Source of the DNA: Streptomyces subrutilus | Lineage (GTDB): Bacteria > Actinomycetota > Actinomycetes > Streptomycetales > Streptomycetaceae | DNA: 64,000 bases | Direction: 5' to 3' | Assembly: GCF_008704535.1 (NCBI RefSeq) | Contig: NZ_CP023701.1 | Location: 6,366,001-6,430,000, forward strand | Shown here: in pieces, positions 34,122 through 43,939 of the stretch | Layout: the number at the start of each line of letters is the position of its first letter | Numbering within the stretch: the stretch's first letter is position 1 | Notes under the pieces: generated by a model | Seen by the model: the letters and a program-made list of their open reading frames with translations, nothing else | The model's database searches: none | Told to the model about the DNA's origin: nothing | Made by a program: the position numbers and the translations under genes

Positions 34122-34176
34122 GCGCGATGCCCGCCGCGCGCCGGTCCCGCCCGCGCGATGCCCGCCGCGCGCCGGT
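34115..34176. repeat. 31-bp tandem duplication
   Basis: Two identical 31-bp copies (34115-34145 and 34146-34176), each starting CCCGCCCGCGCGATGCCC. The first overlaps the end of the terminator palindrome. Noncoding; it looks like a recent slippage duplication. Confidence 0.9.
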
Positions 34177-34207
34177 CCCGTTCGGGAAGTGAGCCCTGCC
34201 GGGGCCC

Positions 34208-34248
34208 TTGACAGGCAAATTGTTCACTTCTTAAATCACGAAGTGAAC
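34208..34248 (+). promoter_or_regulatory. Promoter with overlapping operator, GH16 gene
   Basis: TTGACA (34208-34213), a 17-nt spacer and TTAAAT (34231-34236) form a near-consensus promoter. Perfect 9-nt arms GTTCACTTC (34222-34230) and GAAGTGAAC (34240-34248) bracket the -10 box and the predicted start near 34243. A dimeric repressor bound here would block transcription. The leader to the ATG at 34390 is about 145 nt. Confidence 0.7.
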
Positions 34249-34389
34249 TAAGCACCCTCCAGATCCGCTTGCTCGTCCCGGCACCGGTCGGCGCGGCAAC
34301 CGCACGGTTCCGCTCCGTCCTGCCGAAATGTCATGCACATGGCATCAGCGCCGCCGGGCCTCCCCGTCATGCTCCTGGAAGGCAGAGCC

Positions 34390-35667
34390 ATGCACCCCCC
34401 GTACTCACCCCGCCGTCTGCTCCTGTCCCTCGCCTCGGTCCTCGCCCTCGCCGCGCTGACGACCGGACCGGCGCAGGGCGCGCCCCCGCCCCCCGCTCCC
34501 GCACCGTCGGCGGCCGCGCCCGCCGCGGCCGCCGTCACCTTCTCCGACGAGTTCGACGGCCCCGCGGGCTCCGCCGTCAACGGCTCGAAATGGCAGATCG
34601 AGACCGGCGACAACGTGAACAACCACGAACGGCAGTACTACACGCCGGGCGCGGGCAACGCCGCCCTCGACGGCCGGGGCAACCTGGTCATCACCGCCCG
34701 CCGGGAGAACCCGGGCAACTACGCCTGCTGGTACGGGCGGTGCGAGTACACCTCGGCCCGGCTCAACACCTCCGGGAAGTTCGCCACGACGTACGGACGC
34801 GTCGAAGCGCGGATGAAGGTGCCGCGCGGCCAGGGCATGTGGCCCGCCTTCTGGATGCTCGGCAACGACATCGGCCAGGTCGGATGGCCCGCCTCGGGCG
34901 AGATCGACATCATGGAGAACGTCGGCTTCGAGCCGTCCACCGTCCACGGCACCCTCCACGGGCCCGGATACTCGGGCGCCGGCGGCATCGGGGCCGGCTA
35001 CACCCTGCCCGGCGGACAGGCGTTCGCGGACGCCTTCCACACCTTCGCCGTCGACTGGAGCCCGAACGCGATCACCTGGTCCGTCGACGGAGCCGTCTAC
35101 CAGCGCCGCACCCCCGCCGACCTCGGCGGCCGCCAGTGGGTCTTCGACAAGCCCTTCTTCGTCATCCTCAACCTCGCGGTCGGCGGGTACTGGCCCGGCG
35201 ACCCCGACGGCAGCACCACCTTCCCCGGGCAACTGCTGGTGGACTACGTGCGGGTGAGCTCCGACGCCGGCCAGCCGGGCGGCGGCTCCGGACCCGTCAC
35301 CGGCCTCGGCGGCAAGTGCGTGGACGTCGCCGGTGCCGCGACCGCCAACGGCACCCCGGTCCAGCTCTACGACTGCAACGGCACCGCGGCCCAGCGCTGG
35401 AGCGTGGGCGCGGACGGCACGCTCCGCGCGCTCGGCAAGTGCCTGGACGTGGCCTCGGGCGCGACGGCCGACGGCACCGCGGTGCGCCTGTGGGACTGCA
35501 ACGGCACGGCCGCCCAGCAGTGGGCCGTGCCGGCGGCGCGCGACATCGTCAATCCGCAGGCGAACAAGTGCCTCGACGTCGCCGGCAGCAGCACGGCCAA
35601 CGGCGCCCGGCTGCAGATCTGGACCTGCACCGGCGCCGCCAACCAGAAGTGGACGGTCACCCGCTGA
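34390..35667 (+). CDS. Secreted GH16 endo-beta-glucanase with ricin-type lectin domain
   Basis: A 425-residue exported enzyme. A signal peptide and Pro/Ala linker lead into a glycoside hydrolase family 16 domain with the catalytic motif SGEIDIMENVG (Glu171, Asp173, Glu176) and MWPAFWMLGNDIG upstream. This points to a laminarinase-type beta-1,3-glucanase. After a GGGSG linker comes a C-terminal ricin-B-like lectin with repeated QxW units (AAQRWSV, AAQQWAV, NQKWTV) and the paired CVDVAG/CLDVAS motifs. The ATG at 34390 has GGAAGG seven bases upstream; the more upstream ATG would spoil the signal peptide. Its promoter carries a palindromic operator. Confidence 0.92.
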   Translation: MHPPYSPRRLLLSLASVLALAALTTGPAQGAPPPPAPAPSAAAPAAAAVTFSDEFDGPAGSAVNGSKWQIETGDNVNNHERQYYTPGAGNAALDGRGNLVITARRENPGNYACWYGRCEYTSARLNTSGKFATTYGRVEARMKVPRGQGMWPAFWMLGNDIGQVGWPASGEIDIMENVGFEPSTVHGTLHGPGYSGAGGIGAGYTLPGGQAFADAFHTFAVDWSPNAITWSVDGAVYQRRTPADLGGRQWVFDKPFFVILNLAVGGYWPGDPDGSTTFPGQLLVDYVRVSSDAGQPGGGSGPVTGLGGKCVDVAGAATANGTPVQLYDCNGTAAQRWSVGADGTLRALGKCLDVASGATADGTAVRLWDCNGTAAQQWAVPAARDIVNPQANKCLDVAGSSTANGARLQIWTCTGAANQKWTVTR

Positions 35668-35690
35668 CCCCCGTGCCCCGGCGCTGAGCA

Positions 35691-35738
35691 CCGGCCCGCC
35701 GTCCCGCACCGGCGCCGGCACCCGGCCGGGCGGGCCGG
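35691..35738. terminator. Possible long stem-loop between convergent genes
   Basis: CCGGCCCGCC (35691-35700) can pair with GGCGGGCCGG (35729-35738) around a loop that itself contains the self-complementary GGCGCC. The site lies in the 112-nt gap between convergent GH16 and PAP2 genes. Confidence 0.4.
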
Positions 35739-35779
35739 CATCCCCCCGGAGGCCGCCCCGCCCGGACTCCCGGCTCCCG

Positions 35780-36490
35780 TCAGGGGGCCGGCGCGGCCAT
35801 CGGCCGGGCCTCCTCGCGCGGGCCCGCCCCGGCCACCGGCCGGCGCCGGGCCTCCCGGGCCAGCAGCGGCAGGAACGCCCACCACAGCAGCAGCGCCGTA
35901 CCCGCCCCGGCCGCCGCGCCCGCCACCGTGTCGCTGAGCCAGTGCGCGTGCAGCCAGGTGCGGCTCCACATCATGGCCAGCGTGAACAGCGCGCCCGCCC
36001 ACCACCAGAGCCATCGTCGGGCCGCCGGCACGAGCAGCGCCCCCGCCAGCACCACGAGCAGCGCGGCCGTGGCCGCGTGGCCGGACGGGAAGGATCCGTG
36101 GTCCACCCGCACCAGCGGGTCCGCCGGGCGCGGCCGGTCCACCAGGTGCTTGAGGCCCCGGACGACGACCAGGCTCGTCCCGAGGTACGCGACCAGCAGG
36201 AAGCACACCGACCACCAGCGCCGGCGCACCAGCAGGAAGACCAGCAGGCCGAGCGGGACCACCACCCCCGGCGGCCCGCCGAACCAGTTCATGAAGGCCG
36301 CCGCGGCGGCGGGCGGCCCGTCGTGCGGCCCGCCCATCCAGCGGAGCCAGCGCGCGTCGGCCCCCTGGAAGGGCGGGTTCGCGGGGTCCGCGTCGACCAC
36401 GACGGCGAACAGGGCCGTGACGGCGGCCAGCAGCAGCCCCAGCGGCAGGGTCGGGGACGTCCTGCGCGGGGAGAGCGGGTTCCCGGTCAC
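35780..36490 (-). CDS. PAP2-family phosphatase, membrane-bound
   Basis: A 236-residue protein with about six hydrophobic helices and the three PAP2 motifs: KHLVDRPRP, FPSGHAATA and SRTWLHAHWLSDTVAG. These form the active site of lipid phosphatases such as undecaprenyl-pyrophosphate or phosphatidate phosphatases; the site faces outward. The GTG at 36490 overlaps the stop of the hydrolase gene upstream (GTGA). The frame continues upstream only as a shadow. Confidence 0.88.
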   Translation of the reverse strand: MTGNPLSPRRTSPTLPLGLLLAAVTALFAVVVDADPANPPFQGADARWLRWMGGPHDGPPAAAAAFMNWFGGPPGVVVPLGLLVFLLVRRRWWSVCFLLVAYLGTSLVVVRGLKHLVDRPRPADPLVRVDHGSFPSGHAATAALLVVLAGALLVPAARRWLWWWAGALFTLAMMWSRTWLHAHWLSDTVAGAAAGAGTALLLWWAFLPLLAREARRRPVAGAGPREEARPMAAPAP

Positions 36491-37446
36491 GGAACGCGGA
36501 CGCCGAGGTGTCCGGCGAGGAACTCCACGCTCTCGCGGACGATCGCCGCGACGTCGGGGGAGCCCAGGAAGATGTGGTCCGCGCCCTCCACCGGCCGCAG
36601 CACGCAGGTACCGCCGACGGCCCGCAGGGCCGCGTCGAGCGCCTCGCTCTGGCTGTACGGGACGAGCCCGTCCTCCCGCCCGTGCACCAGCAGGAACGGC
36701 GGCGGCACGGCGCCCTCCACCGCGTAGGAGACCGGGCTCGCGGCCCGGGCCAGCGCCGGCCGCTGCCCGTCCGAGCCGCCCAGCAGCGCGTCGTACGGAT
36801 CGGGCAGCTCGAACCCCGGCGGCATCGGCGGCATCGGGGGCATCGGGTGTCCGCGCAGTGCCACCAGGTCGGAGACGCCGTACCAGTCGACGACGGCCAG
36901 GACGGAGCTGTCGCCCTCCCCGACGCCCTCGACCCCCTCCAGCGCGGCGCCGCCGGGCCCGTCCGGGCGGACCAGGCCGGCCAGCGCGGCCAGGTGGCCG
37001 CCCGCCGACTCGCCCCACACGGCGATGCGGTCCGGATCGATGCCGAACTCTCCGGCGAACCGGCGGACGTAGCGGATGGCGGCCTTCACGTCGTGCAGCT
37101 GAGCCGGGAAGGGGGCTTCGAGGCTGTGCCGGTAGTCGATCGAGACCAGCGCGAGCCCGGCTCCCAGGACGGTCCCGTGCAGCAGCTCGGCGGGCACGGT
37201 CGGCGGCGGGTAGCGCCGGTCGCCCTCCAGCCAGCCGCCGCCGTGGATCCACACGACGGCCGGAACCGGCCGCGCGGCGGCGGGCACGCGCACGTCCAGC
37301 AGCCGGGGCCGGTAACCGGGCCGCGTCGCGTAGGTGAGCGCGTCGAAGCGGCGTACGGAGTCCGCGTCCACCACCGGCGCGTCGGGGCTCCGGAAGGGAG
37401 GGGGCGGCCAGCTCAGATCGGGCTCGGCCGGGGGTGATTGCGTCAT
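36487..37446 (-). CDS. Alpha/beta hydrolase (HSL / carboxylesterase type)
   Basis: A 319-residue hydrolase. The oxyanion motif HGGGW, the nucleophile in GESAGG, an Asp in HGREDGLVPYSQ and a His in ADHIFLG outline the catalytic triad of the hormone-sensitive-lipase group. A short in-frame 9-bp repeat gives PMPPMPPMPP near the middle. The ATG at 37446 follows AAAGGGA; 40 further in-frame codons upstream look noncoding. It overlaps the PAP2 gene by 4 nt, so the pair is probably an operon. The substrate is unknown. Confidence 0.86.
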   Translation of the reverse strand: MTQSPPAEPDLSWPPPPFRSPDAPVVDADSVRRFDALTYATRPGYRPRLLDVRVPAAARPVPAVVWIHGGGWLEGDRRYPPPTVPAELLHGTVLGAGLALVSIDYRHSLEAPFPAQLHDVKAAIRYVRRFAGEFGIDPDRIAVWGESAGGHLAALAGLVRPDGPGGAALEGVEGVGEGDSSVLAVVDWYGVSDLVALRGHPMPPMPPMPPGFELPDPYDALLGGSDGQRPALARAASPVSYAVEGAVPPPFLLVHGREDGLVPYSQSEALDAALRAVGGTCVLRPVEGADHIFLGSPDVAAIVRESVEFLAGHLGVRVP

Positions 37447-37556
37447 GGCATCCCTTTCGCGGGGGAACGGGCCGACGGGCGCGGCGCCCGGGGAGAACGC
37501 GGCGTCCTCGGCCGGGGCACGCGTCCGGCGCCGTGTGGCGACTCGGTGACGGTGTC

Positions 37557-37608
37557 GTGGTGACACGTGTAATCACGGACTCTAGCCAGAGAAATCCGGC
37601 CACCACAA
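37557..37608 (-). promoter_or_regulatory. Candidate promoter and palindrome, hydrolase-PAP2 operon
   Basis: On the minus strand, TTGTGG (37603-37608), an 18-nt spacer and TAGAGT (37579-37584) make a fair promoter. The 20-nt imperfect palindrome GTGATTACACGTGTCACCAC (37557-37576), with a perfect ACACGTGT core, covers the predicted start, so repression is plausible. Confidence 0.45.
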
Positions 37609-37660
37609 GGGTCGGGTGCCGGAGCGGCCCGGCGGCGACGGACGCGCCGCCGCACCCTCA

Positions 37661-37690
37661 CCCGGATGCCCGGCCGACTGGGCATCCGGG
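37661..37690. promoter_or_regulatory. Hairpin upstream of the lipoprotein gene
   Basis: Perfect 11-nt arms CCCGGATGCCC and GGGCATCCGGG are separated by 8 nt, 53 nt before the ATG at 37744. It might be an RNA element in the leader, a terminator, or an operator; TTGACT just downstream (37702-37707) could be a -35 box. Confidence 0.4.
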
Positions 37691-37743
37691 CCGGTGGGCC
37701 CTTGACTGGGTGGGGTTCCGCGAAGACTCACCGGGAGGCGTTG

Positions 37744-38247
37744 ATGACGGGCAACTGGACGCGTGGTCTGGCAGGTCTGCTGCTGTCGGCGGTGGCGGTC
37801 GGCACGGCCGGCTGTTCGGACGGCGGCGGCGACGCGTCGAGCGCCGCGTCGAAGGCGGCCTCGGCGGTGAAGTCCGCCGGGGCGGCGGTGTCGTCGGCGG
37901 CGTCCGACGCGGCGTCGGCGGCCGAGTCGGCGGCGGCCGTGGCGAAGGACAGGCTCGGCTCGGTCAAGGACGGGGTCGACGCCAAGGGGGACGTGACGCT
38001 CGGGGCCCCGACGACCGACGGGGAGGGGTACACCACGGTCCCGGTCGGCGTGCGCAACACCGAGGGCTCGGCGAAGTCCTTCGCGGTGCAGGTCGACTTC
38101 GAGGACGAGAGCGGCAACGCGCTCGACACCGTGGTGGTGACGGTCGCCGGGGTGCCGGGGAACGGCACCGGGCAGGGCACCGCGCGCAGCACGCACAAGC
38201 TGTCGGGCACCGTGACGGCGCGGACCGGCACGGCCCTGCGCTACTGA
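37744..38247 (+). CDS. Putative lipoprotein with helical Ala/Ser repeat
   Basis: A 167-residue exported protein. The lipobox VGTAGC places the lipid anchor on Cys24. Residues about 33-75 are a low-complexity Ala/Ser/Lys helix (DASSAASKAASAVKS and similar), followed by a beta-rich domain with YTTVPVGVRNTEGSAKSFAV and an FEDESGN turn, reminiscent of FxLYD or transglutaminase-like Ig folds. GGGAGG lies six bases before the ATG. No function recognised. A stand-alone gene. Confidence 0.7.
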   Translation: MTGNWTRGLAGLLLSAVAVGTAGCSDGGGDASSAASKAASAVKSAGAAVSSAASDAASAAESAAAVAKDRLGSVKDGVDAKGDVTLGAPTTDGEGYTTVPVGVRNTEGSAKSFAVQVDFEDESGNALDTVVVTVAGVPGNGTGQGTARSTHKLSGTVTARTGTALRY

Positions 38248-38361
38248 GCCCGGGGCGCGGCCCGTCACCCGAACGGACGCGCCCGGATGTCCCGCGGCGG
38301 GCACACGCCGGACGCTGGGGGCCTACGGCCGACGCCCGTCGTTCCCGATGAAGGAGTCACT

Positions 38362-38811
38362 GTGGCCCAGCCCTCGAACCCCACCGCCCCCACCGGAAGG
38401 CCCTCCGGCCCCGGACCCTACGACAGCCGTGGCGCCTGGGCGGCCGGCGGCACCGTGTTCGCCGGGGTCCTGCTCCTGGTGAACGGTGTCCTCGGCATCA
38501 TCAAGGGCATCGCCGGCATCGCGCAGGACGACGTCTACTCGACCCTCGGCCAGTACGTCTTCAAGTTCGACGTGACCGCCTGGGGATGGATCCACCTGAT
38601 CGTCGGCATCGTGCTCGTCATCGTCGGCGCCGGCATCCTCAAGGGCGCCGCGTGGGCGCGGATGCTCGGTGTGGTCGCCGCCGCGTGCGACCTCGTCCTC
38701 AACTTCATGTGGCTGCCGTACACGCCGCTGTGGGCGCTGATCTCGATCGCCATCAACGTGTTCATCATCTGGGCCCTGTGCACGGACCGCACCGGCACCC
38801 GGACCGCCTGA
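38362..38811 (+). CDS. Four-helix membrane protein, DUF7144-like
   Basis: A 149-residue protein with four hydrophobic helices: GTVFAGVLLLVNGVLGIIKG, WGWIHLIVGIVLVIVGAGI, a helix after GAAWARMLG, and ISIAINVFIIWAL. The DDVYSTLGQYVFKFDVTAWG segment between helices one and two is typical of the small actinomycete membrane family I know as DUF7144. The GTG at 38362 follows AAGGAG by five bases. Function unknown. Confidence 0.78.
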   Translation: MAQPSNPTAPTGRPSGPGPYDSRGAWAAGGTVFAGVLLLVNGVLGIIKGIAGIAQDDVYSTLGQYVFKFDVTAWGWIHLIVGIVLVIVGAGILKGAAWARMLGVVAAACDLVLNFMWLPYTPLWALISIAINVFIIWALCTDRTGTRTA

Positions 38812-38844
38812 CCGGCGCGGCGGAAGCGGAACGGACCCGGAACG

Positions 38845-38885
38845 GAGACGTCCGGGCCGGCCCACGGGGCCGGCCCGGACGTCTC
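38845..38885. terminator. Strong bidirectional terminator hairpin
   Basis: Perfect 19-nt arms run from GAGACGTCCGGGC to its mirror GCCCGGACGTCTC, with loop ACG at 38864-38866. It lies between the convergent DUF7144-like and katG genes. The length and perfection make it one of the clearest terminators here. Confidence 0.85.
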
Positions 38886-38954
38886 GCGCCGTTCGGGCGC
38901 GGATCGGACGGGTCGTGATCGGACCGGGTCCGACCGGGTCCGAACGGGTTCCGG

Positions 38955-41181
<2,227 letters not shown>

Positions 41182-41189
<8 letters not shown>

Positions 41190-41355
41190 GGGAATCCTTC
41201 CGGACCAGGCGGATCACGGTGCTCAGGAACTGCATGCGGTGGAACAGCCGGGACACGGGGTCCCGGTCGATGGCTTCGGCCTCGTCGAGCGTCTTCACGC
41301 CGAGGTGGTCACCGTCCCGGACGGGTCCGAGCGGCGCCGCGCGTGCGGTCTCCAC
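41182..41355 (-). CDS. Small ORF overlapping the katG start
   Basis: Fifty-seven codons from the GTG at 41355 end in a TGA inside the katG start region, overlapping it by 8 nt. Third codon positions are almost all G or C, as in real genes of this genome. The product is acidic then amphipathic (LGVKTLDEAEAIDRDPVSRL, FHRMQFLSTVIRLVRKDSHV). It lies inside the predicted katG transcript, so it could couple translation of katG or act as a small regulatory peptide. No ribosome site is visible before the GTG; an internal GTG at 41298 is an alternative start. I do not recognise the family. Confidence 0.5.
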
Positions 41356-41454
41356 CTGCGTGCCGACGCCCGTACGGCTCCTCGGCGGTGGCCCGTCACG
41401 CTCTGTCTCCTGCCGCTCTGGCGTCTTCCTGCCTCTTGGCTATCTACGAAACCG

Positions 41455-41482
41455 ATCCTACGATGGACCGAATCCAAGTCAA
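41455..41482 (-). promoter_or_regulatory. Candidate katG promoter
   Basis: On the minus strand, TTGACT (41477-41482), 16 nt and TAGGAT (41455-41460) fit a vegetative promoter. The transcript would include the small ORF and about 260 nt of leader. AT-rich sequence with CCGAATCCAA and TTGAATCGG nearby (41468-41510) is an imperfect inverted pair that could be the Fur-family operator shared with the divergent regulator gene. Confidence 0.5.
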
Positions 41483-41570
41483 GAAGGACACCAAGCCCAT
41501 ATTGAATCGGATACCGGACGTCCACCGGTAAACTCCGGTCATCCCGCCGGACCTGAAAAGGTGAGCCGAC

Positions 41571-41981
41571 ATGAGTGACCTGCTGGAGCGACTGCGTGGA
41601 CGTGGCTGGCGGATGACCTCCCAGCGGCGCGTCGTCGCGGAGGTCCTCGACGGCGACCACGTGCACCTCACGGCCGACGAGGTGCACGCGCTCGCGGTGC
41701 AGCGGCTGCCGGAGATCTCCCGGGCGACCGTCTACAACGCGCTCGGCGAGCTGGTCTCCCTCGGCGAGGTCGCGGAGGTCTCCACCGACGGTCGCGCGAA
41801 GCGGTACGACCCCAACGCGCACCACCCGCACGAGCACCTGGTCTGCTCCGGCTGCGGCCTGATCCGCGACGTCCACGTGACCGGCGACCCGTTGGCCCAC
41901 CTCCCGGAGCGGGAGCGCTTCGGCTTCACCGTGTCCGGGGTCGAGGTCACCTACCGGGGGCTGTGCCCGGACTGCGCGTAG
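41571..41981 (+). CDS. Fur-family peroxide/metal-responsive repressor
   Basis: A 136-residue Fur-type regulator: winged helix with TSQRRVVAEVLDGDHVHLTA and ISRATVYNALGELVSLGEV, then the metal-binding HHPHEHLVCSGCG and terminal CPDCA (two CxxC zinc pairs). Streptomycete homologues (CatR, FurA/FurS) repress catalase genes and are inactivated by peroxide oxidation. AAAGGTGA precedes the ATG. It is divergent from katG. Its 3' end overlaps the convergent AraC gene by 35 nt. Confidence 0.92.
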   Translation: MSDLLERLRGRGWRMTSQRRVVAEVLDGDHVHLTADEVHALAVQRLPEISRATVYNALGELVSLGEVAEVSTDGRAKRYDPNAHHPHEHLVCSGCGLIRDVHVTGDPLAHLPERERFGFTVSGVEVTYRGLCPDCA

Positions 41982-42792
41982 CCGACGGGACCGCGCCCGG
42001 GCCACCGCGGGCGAAGCGGCCGGGCGGGGTCCCGACGAGCCGGGTGAAGTGCCGGCTCAGGTGCGACTGGTCGTAGAAGCCCGCCGCGGGCGCCACCTCG
42101 CCCGGCGGCTGCCCGCCGAGCAGCAGCCGCCGGGCCCGGTCCACCCTGCGGGCCGTCAGGTACTGGTGCGGGGCGATGCCGAAGGCCCCGCTGAAGGCCC
42201 GCACCAGGTGCGCGGGGTGCGCGTGCAGCAGCCGCGCGGCCTCCTCCAGGCCCACTCCCTCGACCAGCCGGGCGTCGAGCAGCTCGCGCAGCTCCTGGGC
42301 CACGCCCCGGTCGGGGCGCCGCGGCCGGGCGGGCTGCCGGGGCCGCAGGTGGGAGCGGAGCCGTTCGCCGATCAGGGCCAGCCGGCTCTGCGCCTCCAGC
42401 GCGCCGTCCGGCTCCGCGAGCGCGGTGTGCAGCTGCCCGACGCGCCGGCGCAGCAGGGCGTCGACGAGGTCGGGGCCGTCCACCGCCGGGCCGATGAAGC
42501 TCTCGTCCAACTGGGTCAGGTCCAGGTACAGCACCCGTTTGCGGAAGCCGAGGGCGGTGGCGGGGGAGCCGTTGTGCGGGACCTGCGGGGGCAGCAGGGA
42601 CACCGTGTCGTCCGGGGTGCCGCGCCGGTGCCGGTCCAGGTCGTAGCGGACCGCTCCGGAGTCGACGATCAGCAGGGTCCAGGCCTCGTGGACGTGCATC
42701 GGGTAGGCGTGCTCGGTGAAGTGGGCGTGGAAGACCTCCACGATGCCCGGTACCTGCGGGCGCCACGCCGAAACCTGCTGCCGGGCCACCAT
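41947..42792 (-). CDS. AraC-family transcriptional regulator
   Basis: A 281-residue regulator with an N-terminal cupin-like sensing domain (HAHFTEHAYPMHVHEAWTLL, SLLPPQVPHNG) and two C-terminal helix-turn-helix motifs (VGLEEAARLLHAHPAHLVRA, GFYDQSHLSRHFTRLVGTPP). The ATG at 42792 gives a complete sensor domain; an upstream start would run into the divergent DUF2000 gene. The 49-nt shared gap suggests it controls that gene. No ribosome site is visible, so translation may be leaderless. Confidence 0.88.
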   Translation of the reverse strand: MVARQQVSAWRPQVPGIVEVFHAHFTEHAYPMHVHEAWTLLIVDSGAVRYDLDRHRRGTPDDTVSLLPPQVPHNGSPATALGFRKRVLYLDLTQLDESFIGPAVDGPDLVDALLRRRVGQLHTALAEPDGALEAQSRLALIGERLRSHLRPRQPARPRRPDRGVAQELRELLDARLVEGVGLEEAARLLHAHPAHLVRAFSGAFGIAPHQYLTARRVDRARRLLLGGQPPGEVAPAAGFYDQSHLSRHFTRLVGTPPGRFARGGPGAVPSATRSPGTAPGR

Positions 42793-42841
42793 GCAAGGAA
42801 TGTACAAGACCGAAAGGGCGCCCGGTCGGCAGGCTCGGGGC

Positions 42842-43333
42842 ATGACGACCGACACCGACACCGCACCCGCCGCCGTACCCGCCCTCGCCCCGCACGTCCC
42901 CCTCGCACCCGCCCCCGCACCCGTCCGCTTCGACACCAAGATCGCCGTGCTGCTGCGCGAGGACCTGGAGACCTGGCAGCGGCTGAACGTGACCGCGTTC
43001 CTGGTCAGCGGCCTCGGCCCCGCGCTGCCCGAGGTGATCGGCGCACCGTACGCCGACGCGGACGGAACCCCCTACCTGCCGATGTTCCGCCAGCCCGTCC
43101 TGGTCTTCGAGGGCACGGCGGGGACGCTCGGCGCGGCGCACGGCCGCGCGGTCTCGCGGGCGCTGCCCCTGGCGGTGTTCACCTCGGACCTCTTCGCCAC
43201 CGGCAACGACCGCGACAACCGGGCGGCCGTGCGCGCCGTGCCCCGGGACGGGCTCGACCTGGTGGGCCTCGCCGTGTACGGGCCGCGCAACGCCGTGGAC
43301 AAGGTGCTCAAGGGGGCCCGGATGCACCCCTGA
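42842..43333 (+). CDS. DUF2000 family protein
   Basis: A 163-residue protein. After a Pro/Ala-rich N terminus comes the DUF2000 core: RFDTKIAVLLREDLETWQRL, NVTAFLVSGLGPALPEVIGA, YADADGTPYLPMFRQPVLVF. The fold resembles peptidyl-tRNA hydrolase II but the activity is unknown. CAGGCT lies 6 nt before the ATG with AAGACC 18 nt further up, a leaderless promoter pattern. It forms a divergent pair with the AraC regulator and converges with the next gene, 21 nt between stops. Confidence 0.85.
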   Translation: MTTDTDTAPAAVPALAPHVPLAPAPAPVRFDTKIAVLLREDLETWQRLNVTAFLVSGLGPALPEVIGAPYADADGTPYLPMFRQPVLVFEGTAGTLGAAHGRAVSRALPLAVFTSDLFATGNDRDNRAAVRAVPRDGLDLVGLAVYGPRNAVDKVLKGARMHP

Positions 43334-43354
43334 CCCGGTCCGCCCCGCACCCCG

Positions 43355-43939
43355 TCACCGCGCCCGCGGCGGGACGCCCCGGCGCACCGTGCACCGCACC
43401 TCGGCCCGGACCCTGCGGGGGGCGAGGAAGGCGCGGGCCCCGGCCACGGCGGTGTCCGCGACGCGCGCCGCGACCTCGGCCGGGCGGGCGGTGTCGGCCA
43501 GGTCCAGCGCGATCCGCAGGACCGGCTCGGCCGGCCGCCCGGTGATCCGTACGCTGGCCCGCTCCACGCCGGGGACGGCGTCCAGCCCGTCCTCCACGGC
43601 CTCCCGCAGAGCCCCCGTCGACAGCTCGGCCCCCGGACGCTCCAGCGGGAGCCGGCGGACGCGCCCCCGCCGGGCCTGGAGCAGGAGCAGGGCCGCCGCC
43701 AGCAGGGCGACGACCAGCAGGCCCGCGCCCACACCGGGCGTCCACGCCTCCAGGCGCCGCCAGTCGGCCAGCGCCGCCGGGTCCACCGGACGCGACCCGT
43801 CCGCGAAGCGGGGCACCCGGTCCGGGAGGACGCTGGAGAGCGCCGGGTCCGCGGCCAGCACGCCGGCGCCCCCGGCGAGCAGCAGTACGCCCGCCCCGGC
43901 CAGCACGATGCGGTTGACGGCGTTACGCGCTCGCGGCAC
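43355..43939 (-). CDS. Two-helix membrane protein of the Asp23 cluster (AmaP/DUF6286-like)
   Basis: A 194-residue protein with two transmembrane helices (IVLAGAGVLLLAGGAGVLAA and VGAGLLVVALLAAALLLLQA) and a cytoplasmic domain carrying VEDGLDAVPGVERASVRITG, the valine/proline-rich strand-turn seen in Asp23-linked domains. This matches the membrane-anchor (AmaP-like) role in alkaline-shock protein clusters. The ATG lies within the end of the next gene upstream (17-nt overlap), so the four minus-strand genes form one operon. Confidence 0.72.
   Translation of the reverse strand: MPRARNAVNRIVLAGAGVLLLAGGAGVLAADPALSSVLPDRVPRFADGSRPVDPAALADWRRLEAWTPGVGAGLLVVALLAAALLLLQARRGRVRRLPLERPGAELSTGALREAVEDGLDAVPGVERASVRITGRPAEPVLRIALDLADTARPAEVAARVADTAVAGARAFLAPRRVRAEVRCTVRRGVPPRAR

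Noticed and set aside
36826..36850. Short GGCATCGGC-type repeat
   Set aside because: Only three 9-bp units inside the hydrolase gene, giving a Met-Pro-Pro run; not a mobile or regulatory repeat.
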